A stretch of DNA of 5,835 bases from a bacterium (GTDB lineage: Bacteria > Zixibacteria > MSB-5A5 > GN15 > FEB-12). Position 1 is the stretch's first letter. Every line of letters begins with the position of its first letter. The notes beneath the pieces were generated by a model that saw only the letters and a program-made list of their open reading frames with translations, had not been told where the DNA came from and made no database searches. Position numbers and translations under genes: made by a program. Shown piece by piece: positions 1 to 5,835 of the stretch. The stretch is from the NCBI GenBank assembly GCA_030629485.1, contig DAOVOW010000143.1, forward strand, positions 1 through 5,835, in the 5' to 3' direction.

Positions 1-115
1 GGATGCGCCAGGAAACCTCAGCATACCGCGAGAGCAGCTTCTTGAAATGAGCACACCCGTCGGCGATCCATGCATCCTTATCTTTCCCCACGCAGACAAG
101 GCGAATCTTAAGCAA
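1..115 (-). CDS. rlmH: RlmH, 23S rRNA pseudouridine-1915 N3-methyltransferase (5' part only)
   Basis: The first 38 codons of RlmH are visible and the gene runs off the low-coordinate end. The translation begins MLKIRLVCVGKDKDAW and continues to LLSRYAEVSW. This matches the family's N-terminal beta strand (KI.LVAVGK.K) and the following helix ending in a SRY-type motif. RlmH is a small SPOUT-class enzyme, about 155 residues, that uses S-adenosylmethionine to methylate N3 of pseudouridine 1915 in helix 69 of 23S rRNA, on assembled ribosomes. The knotted SAM-binding half lies outside the window and cannot be checked. The start is taken as TTG at 115-113: it is the only start codon that gives the family N-terminus, and a GAGG lies 9 bases upstream. 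The ATG at 122-120 is in the frame of the previous gene. The reading frame overlaps the end of the yjbQ-like gene by 8 bases, so the two are probably co-transcribed and translationally coupled. Identity is fairly sure despite the short fragment. Confidence 0.85.
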   Translation of the reverse strand, partial: MLKIRLVCVGKDKDAWIADGCAHFKKLLSRYAEVSWRI

Positions 116-506
116 GTGGCATAACCTCGACAATCAGGCGACGCTGTCGCGGACCGTCGAATTCGCAGAAGTAAACAGCCTGCCAGCGTCCCAGCACCAG
201 GCGACGATTCTCAAACAGTATCTGTTGCGAAGCGCCTAAGAGTGACGCCTGGATATGGGCGTCCGAGTTCCCCTCCATATGGTGGTAACCGTCGTCCGGC
301 GGAATCTCCTTGCCCAGTTTGTACAGAATGTCGCGAGTGACATCCGGGTCGGCGTTCTCATTGATGGTTATGGCAGCCGTTGTGTGCGGGACGAAACAGA
401 TAACGAAACCTGATCGGCGACCGCTTTCGGTGACAATCTCCTGCACCCGCGCCGTGACGTCGATCATCTGCCGTCGCACTTGCGTCTCAACCGTCAGTGT
501 GTTCAT
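108..506 (-). CDS. yjbQ: UPF0047 / YjbQ family protein
   Basis: A complete 132-residue protein, the usual length for the UPF0047 (YjbQ) family. Conserved blocks seen in order: PHTTAAITINENADPDV (residues 40-56), YHHMEGNSDAH (74-84), SLLGASQQI (88-96), and LGRWQ...CEFDGPRQRR (105-123), which is the family signature. The conserved His, Asp, Glu and Asn residues line the putative metal-binding pocket of this small beta-rich fold. The cellular role is not settled; Escherichia coli YjbQ was reported to have weak thiamine phosphate synthase activity, so that function should not be assumed here. The signature usually reads GTWQ; here residue 107 is Arg. The start is ATG at 506-504, overlapping the ftsY stop as ATGA (4 bases shared), with GAGG at 520-517 ten bases upstream. 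This implies translational coupling to ftsY. The 3' end overlaps rlmH by 8 bases. The family call is secure; the function is open. Confidence 0.93.
   Translation of the reverse strand: MNTLTVETQVRRQMIDVTARVQEIVTESGRRSGFVICFVPHTTAAITINENADPDVTRDILYKLGKEIPPDDGYHHMEGNSDAHIQASLLGASQQILFENRRLVLGRWQAVYFCEFDGPRQRRLIVEVMPLA
125..128 (-). promoter_or_regulatory. Ribosome binding site supporting the TTG start of rlmH
   Basis: The minus strand reads GAGG here, 9 bases before the TTG at 115-113 and inside the last codons of the upstream yjbQ-like gene. No ATG or GTG start lies nearby in the rlmH frame, so this site decides the TTG start. Confidence 0.55.
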
Positions 507-1414
507 GTGAATAGCGCCTCTGCAAACTTGTCAGGGTTAAACCGTCGCAGGTTGTCGATCCCCTCCCCCAGCCCGATGAACTCCACCGGGATACCCAGTT
601 CCTCGGAGACTGCGATCATGATACCACCCTTGGCCGTGCCGTCCAGCTTGGTCACGATGATTCCGTCGCACCCGACCGCCTCGGTAAACATTTTGACTTG
701 TGACAGGGCATTCTGACCGGTGGAACCATCGATAATCAACTTGCTGAAAACCAGCGCATCCGGCACCGCCTTGCTAACGACCCGACGGATCTTTTTCAAC
801 TCCTCCATCAGATTAGCCTTGGTGTGCAAACGGCCGGCCGTATCAACCAGAAGAATGTCGACGCCTCTGGCCTTAGCCGCTTTGGCGGCATCAAAAGCCA
901 CTGCTGCGGGGTCGGAGCCACTCTGAGAGCGAACCATTTCGACCTTGCTGCGTTCCGCCCAGATAGCCACCTGGTCGATGGCCGCGGCTCGGAATGTGTC
1001 GCAGGCGGCAATCATCGTCTTCTTGCCTTCAGCGGCAAACAAGGTTGCCAGTTTGCCGATCGTGGTGGTTTTGCCGACGCCGTTGACACCGACGATCAAC
1101 CAGACGACCGGCCCCGACGAAGTGGCGGTACTGACCACCTGACTCTGTCTCAGGATGGCGGCGATTTCTTCTTTCAACAGCGCCACAACCTCGCTTCCCT
1201 CAGACAACTTCCGCTCGCGCGCCCTCTTCTTGACGCTTTCGATCAGTCGCATGGTCGCAGGCACCCCGACGTCGGCCTCAATCAGGATTTCTTCGATCTC
1301 CTCAAGCAGATCGTCATCAATGCGCCGCCGAAGAACGACCCGGGAAATCTTTCCGAGGATATTGTCCTTGGTGCGACTGAGGGAATCCTTCAGCTTCTGA
1401 AAAGCATTGAACAT
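503..1414 (-). CDS. ftsY: FtsY, signal recognition particle receptor GTPase
   Basis: A complete 303-residue SRP receptor. FtsY pairs with the SRP GTPase Ffh at the inner face of the membrane and hands translating ribosomes to the SecYEG translocon. The helical N domain covers about residues 1-90 (DDLLEEIEEILIEADVG at 34-50). The G domain has P-loop GVNGVGKTTT (109-118), DTFRAAA (139-145), DTAGR (191-195), STGQNALSQ (231-239), TKLDG (255-259) and the closing GLGEGIDNL (281-289). All GTPase motifs look intact. The long acidic A domain of E. coli FtsY is absent. The protein instead starts directly with MFNAFQKLKDSL, an amphipathic segment with two Phe that resembles the lipid-binding NG+1 helix. 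The ATG at 1414-1412 follows the smc stop after 13 bases, with a GGGG stretch seven bases upstream as a weak ribosome binding site. The stop codon overlaps the next gene. Ffh is excluded because the protein ends with the G domain, with no methionine-rich M domain. Confidence 0.97.
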   Translation of the reverse strand: MFNAFQKLKDSLSRTKDNILGKISRVVLRRRIDDDLLEEIEEILIEADVGVPATMRLIESVKKRARERKLSEGSEVVALLKEEIAAILRQSQVVSTATSSGPVVWLIVGVNGVGKTTTIGKLATLFAAEGKKTMIAACDTFRAAAIDQVAIWAERSKVEMVRSQSGSDPAAVAFDAAKAAKARGVDILLVDTAGRLHTKANLMEELKKIRRVVSKAVPDALVFSKLIIDGSTGQNALSQVKMFTEAVGCDGIIVTKLDGTAKGGIMIAVSEELGIPVEFIGLGEGIDNLRRFNPDKFAEALFT

Positions 1415-1427
1415 ACTGTGACCCCAA

Positions 1428-4400
1428 TCAGTCGTCGGTCTTCTTGTCGTCGGCCATGCTGAGGTCAGGGTTCATCCGTTCGGCGACGTTGTCCGGCAAC
1501 ACGGTGTCGACCTCGTTCGTCGACGACGGTTCAGGCCGGTGTGTCCCCGGCTCACCTGAAGGTTCAGCAACATTTATGACCAGATGACCGGTCTGCGCGT
1601 CCTCGGCAACATCGTTGAACTTGACGGCCACCAGTTGCGAGATACCCGGCTGGTCCATGGTCACGCCATAGAGATTTTCAGCCGTCTCCATGGTAATCTT
1701 ATTGTGCGTGATGATGACGAACTGGGTTTGCAGAGAGAACATGTGAATGATGTTTAGAAAGCGCCGACAGTTGGCATCATCAAGGGGTGCATCGATCTCA
1801 TCGAGGATGCAGAACGGCGAGGGTTTAACCTGGTAGAGGCTGAACAACAGCGCGATCGCAGTAAGGGCGCGCTCACCACCGGACATCATGGTGATTGACA
1901 ACAGCTTTTTACCGCGTGGCCTGGCAATAATCATGATATCCGACTCCAGCGGTTCGGATGGATCCTCAAGGTAGATATCGGCCTCCCCCCCGGTGAAGAG
2001 ATCGACAAACAGTTTCTTGAAGTTGCCGCGGGCTTTCTCAAACGTCTCCAGAAAGAGTTGCCGAGCGGTCTGGTTGATTTTGGAGATAGTGGTCTTAAGG
2101 TCATCCTTGGCTGTGGTCAGATCATCAAGCTGCTCGGCGAGGAATGACTCTCTCTCATACGCTTTGCGGTACTCTTCCAGCGCCAGCAAATTGACGGCGC
2201 CGAAGTCCTTGAGCCGCTCTTTCCGGTCGCTGAGGTAGGCGCGTGCTTCCTCATCGGTGCGCTTGTCGTCGGGTCGCGCTATGTCAACAGTGTCGATATC
2301 AAGTTCGTACTCGTCGCGAATGCGCTGCCGGATAGCACCGATCTCGGAGTCAAAGGTATTGATACGCATTTCAAGCTGGTGAATCTGTTCGCTTAGCGAA
2401 TCCTTGTCGGAACGGACTTCCTTGAGTTGTCCCTCGCGTTGCGACACGCGGGCCATGACATCGGCCTGAACGCCTCGCAGCCGGTTCTGACGCTCGGTGG
2501 CCTCGGTGCGGCTGTGGAACACTGTCTTGAGAGTCTGCTCCAGTTCGGATACTTTTTCATCGGCGTTCGCGATCTCCAGTTGAGCGCGCTCTATCTCGTT
2601 CTGCTTAGCGCCGGTCGTATTCTCGATTTCAAGTTTTAGCTCGGTCAGGTGTGATATCTTGCTTTCGATCTGTTCGGTGCGGCTGCGCGATTCGACCATC
2701 TCCACTTGCAGCTTCGACACCTGATCGAGGAGCGTTGCCACCTTCGACTCCAGGAACTCAAGATCGCTTGAGGTTTTGGACATGCTCCCGACCAACGTCT
2801 GCTTCTCGTCAGCCAGTTGACTGAAGTCTATGCCCAGTGTATACTGCTGACTACGGGTTTTCTCGAGCTTCTCCGACTGGCTGCGGCGTTCTTTTTCCAG
2901 CCGCGTGATTTCATCCTCAATCGTGCCCAACCGGTACTCGGTCTCGTTGGTCTTCTGCACGGCACTGTTAAGCTCTTCGGTAAGGCTCTCAAGCTTGTCG
3001 GCCAACTGCGTCGACTCGGCGCGAGCGGCGGCTATCTCGGCGTTGTTGCGATCTTTGTTTTTCTGTGCAAGTTCCTGCTTTTCGGTGATCCCTGCGATCA
3101 GTCGATCCTGCTCAACAAGCTTTTCCTCGCGGCGGAACAACGGGGCCTTTTCCTCCGCCCCGCCGGCGATGATATTTCGGCTGTAACGCACACCGTCGGT
3201 GGAGACGGCGCTGAACCCGAACGGCAGGCGTTCAAGTATCTCTTTCGGATCAGCACCGGCTTTGAATACGGCGGTGCGGGACAGGACGGCCTGCATCAAT
3301 GGTTTGAGTTCGTCGTCGGTGGTGACGGAACTATCCAGCCAGCCGAGGAAGCTCTCCGCCTCAATCTCCGGCCGCTTCACCAGCGGATTGATGGTACCGG
3401 TGTCGGGGACCAGGATGCCGACCTTGCCCTTGCCTTCTGTTTTGAGATACTGGATGATCTGTTCGGCGTGCGGTCGATTATCGCAGATGATGAACCCGGC
3501 CATTTCACCCAAAGCGGCCTCCATAGCCGCCTCCAGCCCTTCCGCCGGCACAAACTTCTCGGCAACCGTGCCGTGAATACCCGAAAAGCGGTCTTTGATC
3601 TCCATGACCTCCACCACGCCGGTAGCGTAACCTTCATAGTGCAGAATCATGTCCTCAAGCAGGTTGCGTCGTGCCTGGCAGGCCTCCAACGACGCGCCCA
3701 GACTGGCCAACTCAAGCGAGAGCTCCTCCCCCTTCTCGATCAACTGTTCGATACGTTCCGACACCGCTGCCTCAGACTGGTCAGTGGCTTCCTTGCCGAC
3801 TTTGAGGTCGGACAGAGCTTGTTGCTCCTCGGCCAGGCGGGCCTGCAACTGGGTACGATGGGCCTGCTGCCGCGTGATTTGTTGCTGAAGATCGGCCACC
3901 AGTTCGCTGATTTGCTGTTCCTGTCGACGCAGGTTCTCGTCTTCAGTCTTCCCGGAGGAGAGTTTGCCCTCCAGGTCAATCAACGTCTTGTTGTGATCCT
4001 CTTTGACCGCCCGCGCCTGAAGCAGTTCCCGGTCGGCGGCAGCCTGTCCTCTCTCGGCTTCGCTCAGCCGTTCGGCGAGGTTCTCATGCTCCGACTTCTG
4101 ACCGGTCAAATCCTGGTAACTCTGCTGAGTCTGCTCAGTAAGGATCTCGGCGCGCGCCTTGAGCGCCTGGATATCGTTCTGGTTGCGCTCGATTAGCGAG
4201 CGGGCGTTGGCCCGTTTCTCGATCAGAATAGATATCTCGCGTTCGAGGGCATGAGCTTTCTCGGAAACATCGAACACTTCGTTGCTGATGGAACTGAGTT
4301 CCTGTTCGAGATCAATCTGTTCCTTGCGGTCGTTCTCGAGTTGAGACGAAATGCGATTGACCAGCGCCTCTCGCTCCAGGCGGCGGTCGGTCAGGGTACC

Positions 4401-5144
4401 GAATTCATCTCGCAGTTGCTGCTTTTCCGTTTGAGCATTGGCCAGACGAACGCTGCTCAAGTATAACTCCCAATCCTTGATCTCGTTGAGAAGGTTCTGA
4501 TATCGCTGTGCCTTCTTCTGCTGACGGTTCAACGAACGAACCTGCGTTTGGACCTCGGAGTAAATATCATGCAGGCGCAGCATATCACCCTCGGTAGCCT
4601 CGAGCTTGCGCAATGCCGCCTTCTTGCGTTGTTTGTACTTGGTGATGCCGGCCGCTTCCTCAAACAGGAAACGTCGTTCCTCAGCCTTGTCGGAAATGAC
4701 GGCGTCGATCATATCCTGCTGAATAACGGAGTACGAATGGGCGCCCATCCCCGTGTCGTAAAACAGATCATGGATGTCACGAAGTCGGCAGGGAACCTTG
4801 TTCAGCAAATACTCCGACTCACCGGAGCGAAACAACCGCCGCGTCACCTGTACTTCGTTGTATTCAGTCGGTAACAGGCCACGATTGTTGATCAGAGACA
4901 AGGTTACCTCGGACATGCCGAGCGACTTGACATCGCGCGTACCGTTGAAAATGACCTCCTCCATCTTGCTCCCGCGCAGGAGGCTGACCCGCTGTTCGCC
5001 AAGCACCCAGCGCAGGGCATCGAGAATATTGGTCTTGCCGCAACCGTTTGGTCCGACGATGGCTGTTATGCCGGTAGAAAAATGCAACGCCGTTTTATTT
5101 GCGAATGATTTGAAACCAAGGATGTCGAGCCGCTTTAGATACAC
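1428..5144 (-). CDS. smc: SMC, chromosome condensation and segregation ATPase
   Basis: A complete 1238-residue bacterial condensin subunit. It forms a homodimeric ring (with ScpA and ScpB, not seen here) that compacts and helps segregate the chromosome. Order of domains: N-terminal head with FKSF (11-14), Walker A GPNGCGKT (31-38), arginine-loop region SLLRG (54-58) and Q-loop VIQQDMID (140-147); first coiled-coil arm about 170-500; hinge about 505-665 including AEKF, GILVP and an IIAGGA turn; second arm about 670-1030; C-terminal head with signature MMSGGERAL (1086-1094), Walker B plus D-loop FCILDEIDAPLDDAN (1111-1125) and switch ITHNK (1145-1149). The family domain ends near residue 1180. 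About 58 further residues form an acidic, Pro/Ser/Asp-rich tail ending DDKKTDD. The GTG at 5144-5142 is the start because it gives the family N-terminus MYLKRLDILGFKSF and GGAGG lies four bases upstream. The gene starts 16 bases after the glycosyltransferase-like gene and ends 13 bases before ftsY. Confidence 0.98.
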   Translation of the reverse strand: MYLKRLDILGFKSFANKTALHFSTGITAIVGPNGCGKTNILDALRWVLGEQRVSLLRGSKMEEVIFNGTRDVKSLGMSEVTLSLINNRGLLPTEYNEVQVTRRLFRSGESEYLLNKVPCRLRDIHDLFYDTGMGAHSYSVIQQDMIDAVISDKAEERRFLFEEAAGITKYKQRKKAALRKLEATEGDMLRLHDIYSEVQTQVRSLNRQQKKAQRYQNLLNEIKDWELYLSSVRLANAQTEKQQLRDEFGTLTDRRLEREALVNRISSQLENDRKEQIDLEQELSSISNEVFDVSEKAHALEREISILIEKRANARSLIERNQNDIQALKARAEILTEQTQQSYQDLTGQKSEHENLAERLSEAERGQAAADRELLQARAVKEDHNKTLIDLEGKLSSGKTEDENLRRQEQQISELVADLQQQITRQQAHRTQLQARLAEEQQALSDLKVGKEATDQSEAAVSERIEQLIEKGEELSLELASLGASLEACQARRNLLEDMILHYEGYATGVVEVMEIKDRFSGIHGTVAEKFVPAEGLEAAMEAALGEMAGFIICDNRPHAEQIIQYLKTEGKGKVGILVPDTGTINPLVKRPEIEAESFLGWLDSSVTTDDELKPLMQAVLSRTAVFKAGADPKEILERLPFGFSAVSTDGVRYSRNIIAGGAEEKAPLFRREEKLVEQDRLIAGITEKQELAQKNKDRNNAEIAAARAESTQLADKLESLTEELNSAVQKTNETEYRLGTIEDEITRLEKERRSQSEKLEKTRSQQYTLGIDFSQLADEKQTLVGSMSKTSSDLEFLESKVATLLDQVSKLQVEMVESRSRTEQIESKISHLTELKLEIENTTGAKQNEIERAQLEIANADEKVSELEQTLKTVFHSRTEATERQNRLRGVQADVMARVSQREGQLKEVRSDKDSLSEQIHQLEMRINTFDSEIGAIRQRIRDEYELDIDTVDIARPDDKRTDEEARAYLSDRKERLKDFGAVNLLALEEYRKAYERESFLAEQLDDLTTAKDDLKTTISKINQTARQLFLETFEKARGNFKKLFVDLFTGGEADIYLEDPSEPLESDIMIIARPRGKKLLSITMMSGGERALTAIALLFSLYQVKPSPFCILDEIDAPLDDANCRRFLNIIHMFSLQTQFVIITHNKITMETAENLYGVTMDQPGISQLVAVKFNDVAEDAQTGHLVINVAEPSGEPGTHRPEPSSTNEVDTVLPDNVAERMNPDLSMADDKKTDD

Positions 5145-5148
5145 AGTG

Positions 5149-5153
5149 CCTCC
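5149..5153 (-). promoter_or_regulatory. Ribosome binding site of smc
   Basis: The minus strand reads GGAGG in the 16-base gap before smc. Only four bases separate it from the GTG at 5144-5142, which is closer than the usual five to nine. The downstream protein sequence matches the SMC N-terminus, so the start is still well supported. Confidence 0.7.
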
Positions 5154-5160
5154 GAATTGA

Positions 5161-5736
5161 TCAGTTGGTGCTCCCGACCGAGGACGGGTTGCCGGCAGAC
5201 TTGATGATTGAAAGAGTTTTCAGCATGGAACGATAGATGTTTCGCTCGTCGCGCAGATACCTGGTCTTGATCTCAAGGTTGTAGAACGGTCTCCCCAGTT
5301 GGTTCCCCCGGCCCACCCGCACCGCCGATGGAAAACTCAGCAGGATTGCCGAAGTGAACGGCGACGGTTTCAGATTAAGATCGAGCACCAGGTCAAATTC
5401 GTATTCCTTTAGCATCTTGATGTAGCTTTTTTTGGGCAGGCCGGTCCAGGTCGTCTGGTCAGCCGACGGCGAAAGTATATGAAACCCCTTGCGGGGGTAT
5501 ATGTCGTTGACTCTGACGCCGGGTTGCGACAGCAGGGTGATCTCGGTCGCCTTGAACATTTCCTTGATCGTCGGCAGGAACTGTTTCAGAAGAGTGAGCT
5601 CTCTCAAGCCGCCCGGCAGGCAGACCAGAATATGTTTCGGCCTGGCCAATGATGACGGAAAGGCCAACTGCTGCGGTTCCATGCGGTTCTTCAATCGGTT
5701 CAGTTTGATGCGGCCGACCAGTGATCTTAGACTCAT
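5161..5736 (-). CDS. Protein resembling the N-terminal half of a GT9 (heptosyltransferase-like) glycosyltransferase
   Basis: A complete 191-residue soluble protein with no signal peptide or membrane span visible. After a basic leader (about 1-32), it reads HILVCLPGGLREL (35-47), then a helix, EITLLSQPG (65-73), YEFDLVLDLN (112-121), SAVRVGRGNQLGRPFYNLEI (137-156). This order matches the N-terminal Rossmann domain of family-9 glycosyltransferases such as ADP-heptose:LPS heptosyltransferases (usual pattern: ILV..LGGLGD, then ITLL..P, then YDLVIDL, then R.G). Full GT9 enzymes are about 320-360 residues. Here the protein stops before the C-terminal domain that binds the nucleotide sugar, and smc follows after 16 bases, so no second half is hidden in another frame. 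The usual Gly-Asp motif is Arg-Glu (45-46). I infer it may be non-catalytic or act with a partner; the real role is unknown. The ATG at 5736 is preferred over the GTG at 5742 because the upstream GGAAGGTGG is too close to the latter. Confidence 0.72.
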   Translation of the reverse strand: MSLRSLVGRIKLNRLKNRMEPQQLAFPSSLARPKHILVCLPGGLRELTLLKQFLPTIKEMFKATEITLLSQPGVRVNDIYPRKGFHILSPSADQTTWTGLPKKSYIKMLKEYEFDLVLDLNLKPSPFTSAILLSFPSAVRVGRGNQLGRPFYNLEIKTRYLRDERNIYRSMLKTLSIIKSAGNPSSVGSTN

Positions 5737-5742
5737 ACTCAC

Positions 5743-5751
5743 CCACCTTCC
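5743..5751 (-). promoter_or_regulatory. Ribosome binding site of the GT9-like gene
   Basis: The minus strand reads GGAAGGTGG between the stop of the upstream gene and this gene. GGAAGG sits nine bases before the ATG at 5736 but only three before the in-frame GTG at 5742. The spacing therefore favours the ATG. Confidence 0.5.
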
Positions 5752-5835
5752 TCAGATACTATCCTGCGATTCAACAGGGGATGATGATTCCTCGGTGGCC
5801 GTCGTGCTGTCGCTGGTGTCTCCGCCGGCAGATAC
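5752..5835 (-). CDS. 3' end of an unidentified upstream gene (low-complexity tail)
   Basis: An open frame enters from the high-coordinate end and stops at TGA (5754-5752). It encodes 27 residues rich in Ser, Thr, Asp, Glu and Gly, such as GGDTSDSTTATEESSS, ending ESQDSI. This looks like the disordered acidic C-terminal tail of a longer protein whose folded part is outside the window. It lies 15 bases from the next start on the same strand, as expected for an upstream operon member. The tail itself is not diagnostic of any family. That it is coding rests on the compact operon layout and on this being the frame that stays open to the window edge with a plausible hydrophilic tail. No product can be named. 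Confidence 0.55.
   Translation of the reverse strand, partial: VSAGGDTSDSTTATEESSSPVESQDSI

Noticed and set aside
824..1462. A 212-codon plus-strand open frame opposite ftsY.
   Set aside because: It mirrors the conserved FtsY G-domain codons, crosses the ftsY-smc junction, and shows no family motifs of its own.
2817..4196. A 459-codon plus-strand open frame opposite the SMC arms and hinge.
   Set aside because: It is a shadow of smc. Few codons in the coiled-coil sequence produce antisense stops, the encoded protein has no recognisable domain, and smc is unambiguous.
5427..5433. Run of seven A on the coding strand of the GT9-like gene, considered as a slippage or frameshift site that might have truncated a longer GT9 protein.
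   Set aside because: The frame continues well past it with good GT9-like motifs (YEFDLVLDL, GRPFYNLEI), and smc begins too soon for a hidden C-terminal domain to exist.
5477..5502. Imperfect inverted repeat (ATAT, ACCCC, short loop, GGGGT, ATAT).
   Set aside because: It lies inside the GT9-like coding region, has a five-base GC stem with a bulge, and no T-run follows on either strand, so it is not a convincing terminator or operator.
5475..5520. Possible internal promoter for smc (a TATACT-like box on the minus strand).
   Set aside because: No acceptable -35 box lies 16-18 bases upstream, and the box falls within coding sequence.
5740..5742. In-frame GTG as an alternative start of the GT9-like gene (two residues longer).
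   Set aside because: The ribosome binding site would be only about three bases away; the ATG at 5736 has better spacing.
5459..5746. A 95-codon minus-strand frame overlapping the start of the GT9-like gene.
   Set aside because: It is a shifted frame of the GT9-like gene, and its product lacks the Rossmann motifs that the chosen frame shows.

Overview
The window is a stretch of bacterial chromosome holding one compact minus-strand gene cluster. Transcription order, from high to low coordinates, is: the 3' end of an unidentified gene (5752-5835), a small protein resembling half a family-9 glycosyltransferase (5161-5736), smc (1428-5144), ftsY (503-1414), a UPF0047/YjbQ family gene (108-506), and the 5' end of rlmH (1-115). 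Every junction is tight: gaps of 15, 16 and 13 bases, then overlaps of 4 and 8 bases. No convincing promoter or terminator is visible inside, so the genes are probably one operon that runs past both ends of the window. No gene-free stretch exceeds 16 bases. No tRNA, rRNA, CRISPR array, insertion sequence or long repeat was seen.

Organism: Shine-Dalgarno-like sites, moderate-to-high GC by eye, and mixed ATG, GTG and TTG starts indicate a bacterium. The SMC head (a VIQQDMID Q-loop followed by an EERRFLFEEAAGITKYK stretch) and the FtsY without an acidic A domain remind me of FCB-group and related candidate phyla such as Zixibacteria or Gemmatimonadota. That assignment is from memory and is weak.

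Roles: SMC is the condensin ATPase that compacts and helps segregate the chromosome. FtsY is the signal recognition particle receptor for co-translational membrane targeting. RlmH methylates pseudouridine 1915 of 23S rRNA. YjbQ is a small conserved enzyme-like protein of uncertain role. The smc-ftsY adjacency is known from other bacteria, for example rnc-smc-ftsY in Bacillus subtilis. The theme is housekeeping: chromosome, secretion and ribosome.

Most of the window is ordinary core genome. The least explained item is the gene just upstream of smc. It matches the N-terminal half of an ADP-heptose-type (GT9) glycosyltransferase but stops before the nucleotide-sugar-binding half, and its usual Gly-Asp motif is altered. 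It may be a non-catalytic, repurposed Rossmann domain. I do not see strong evidence for an entirely new system here.
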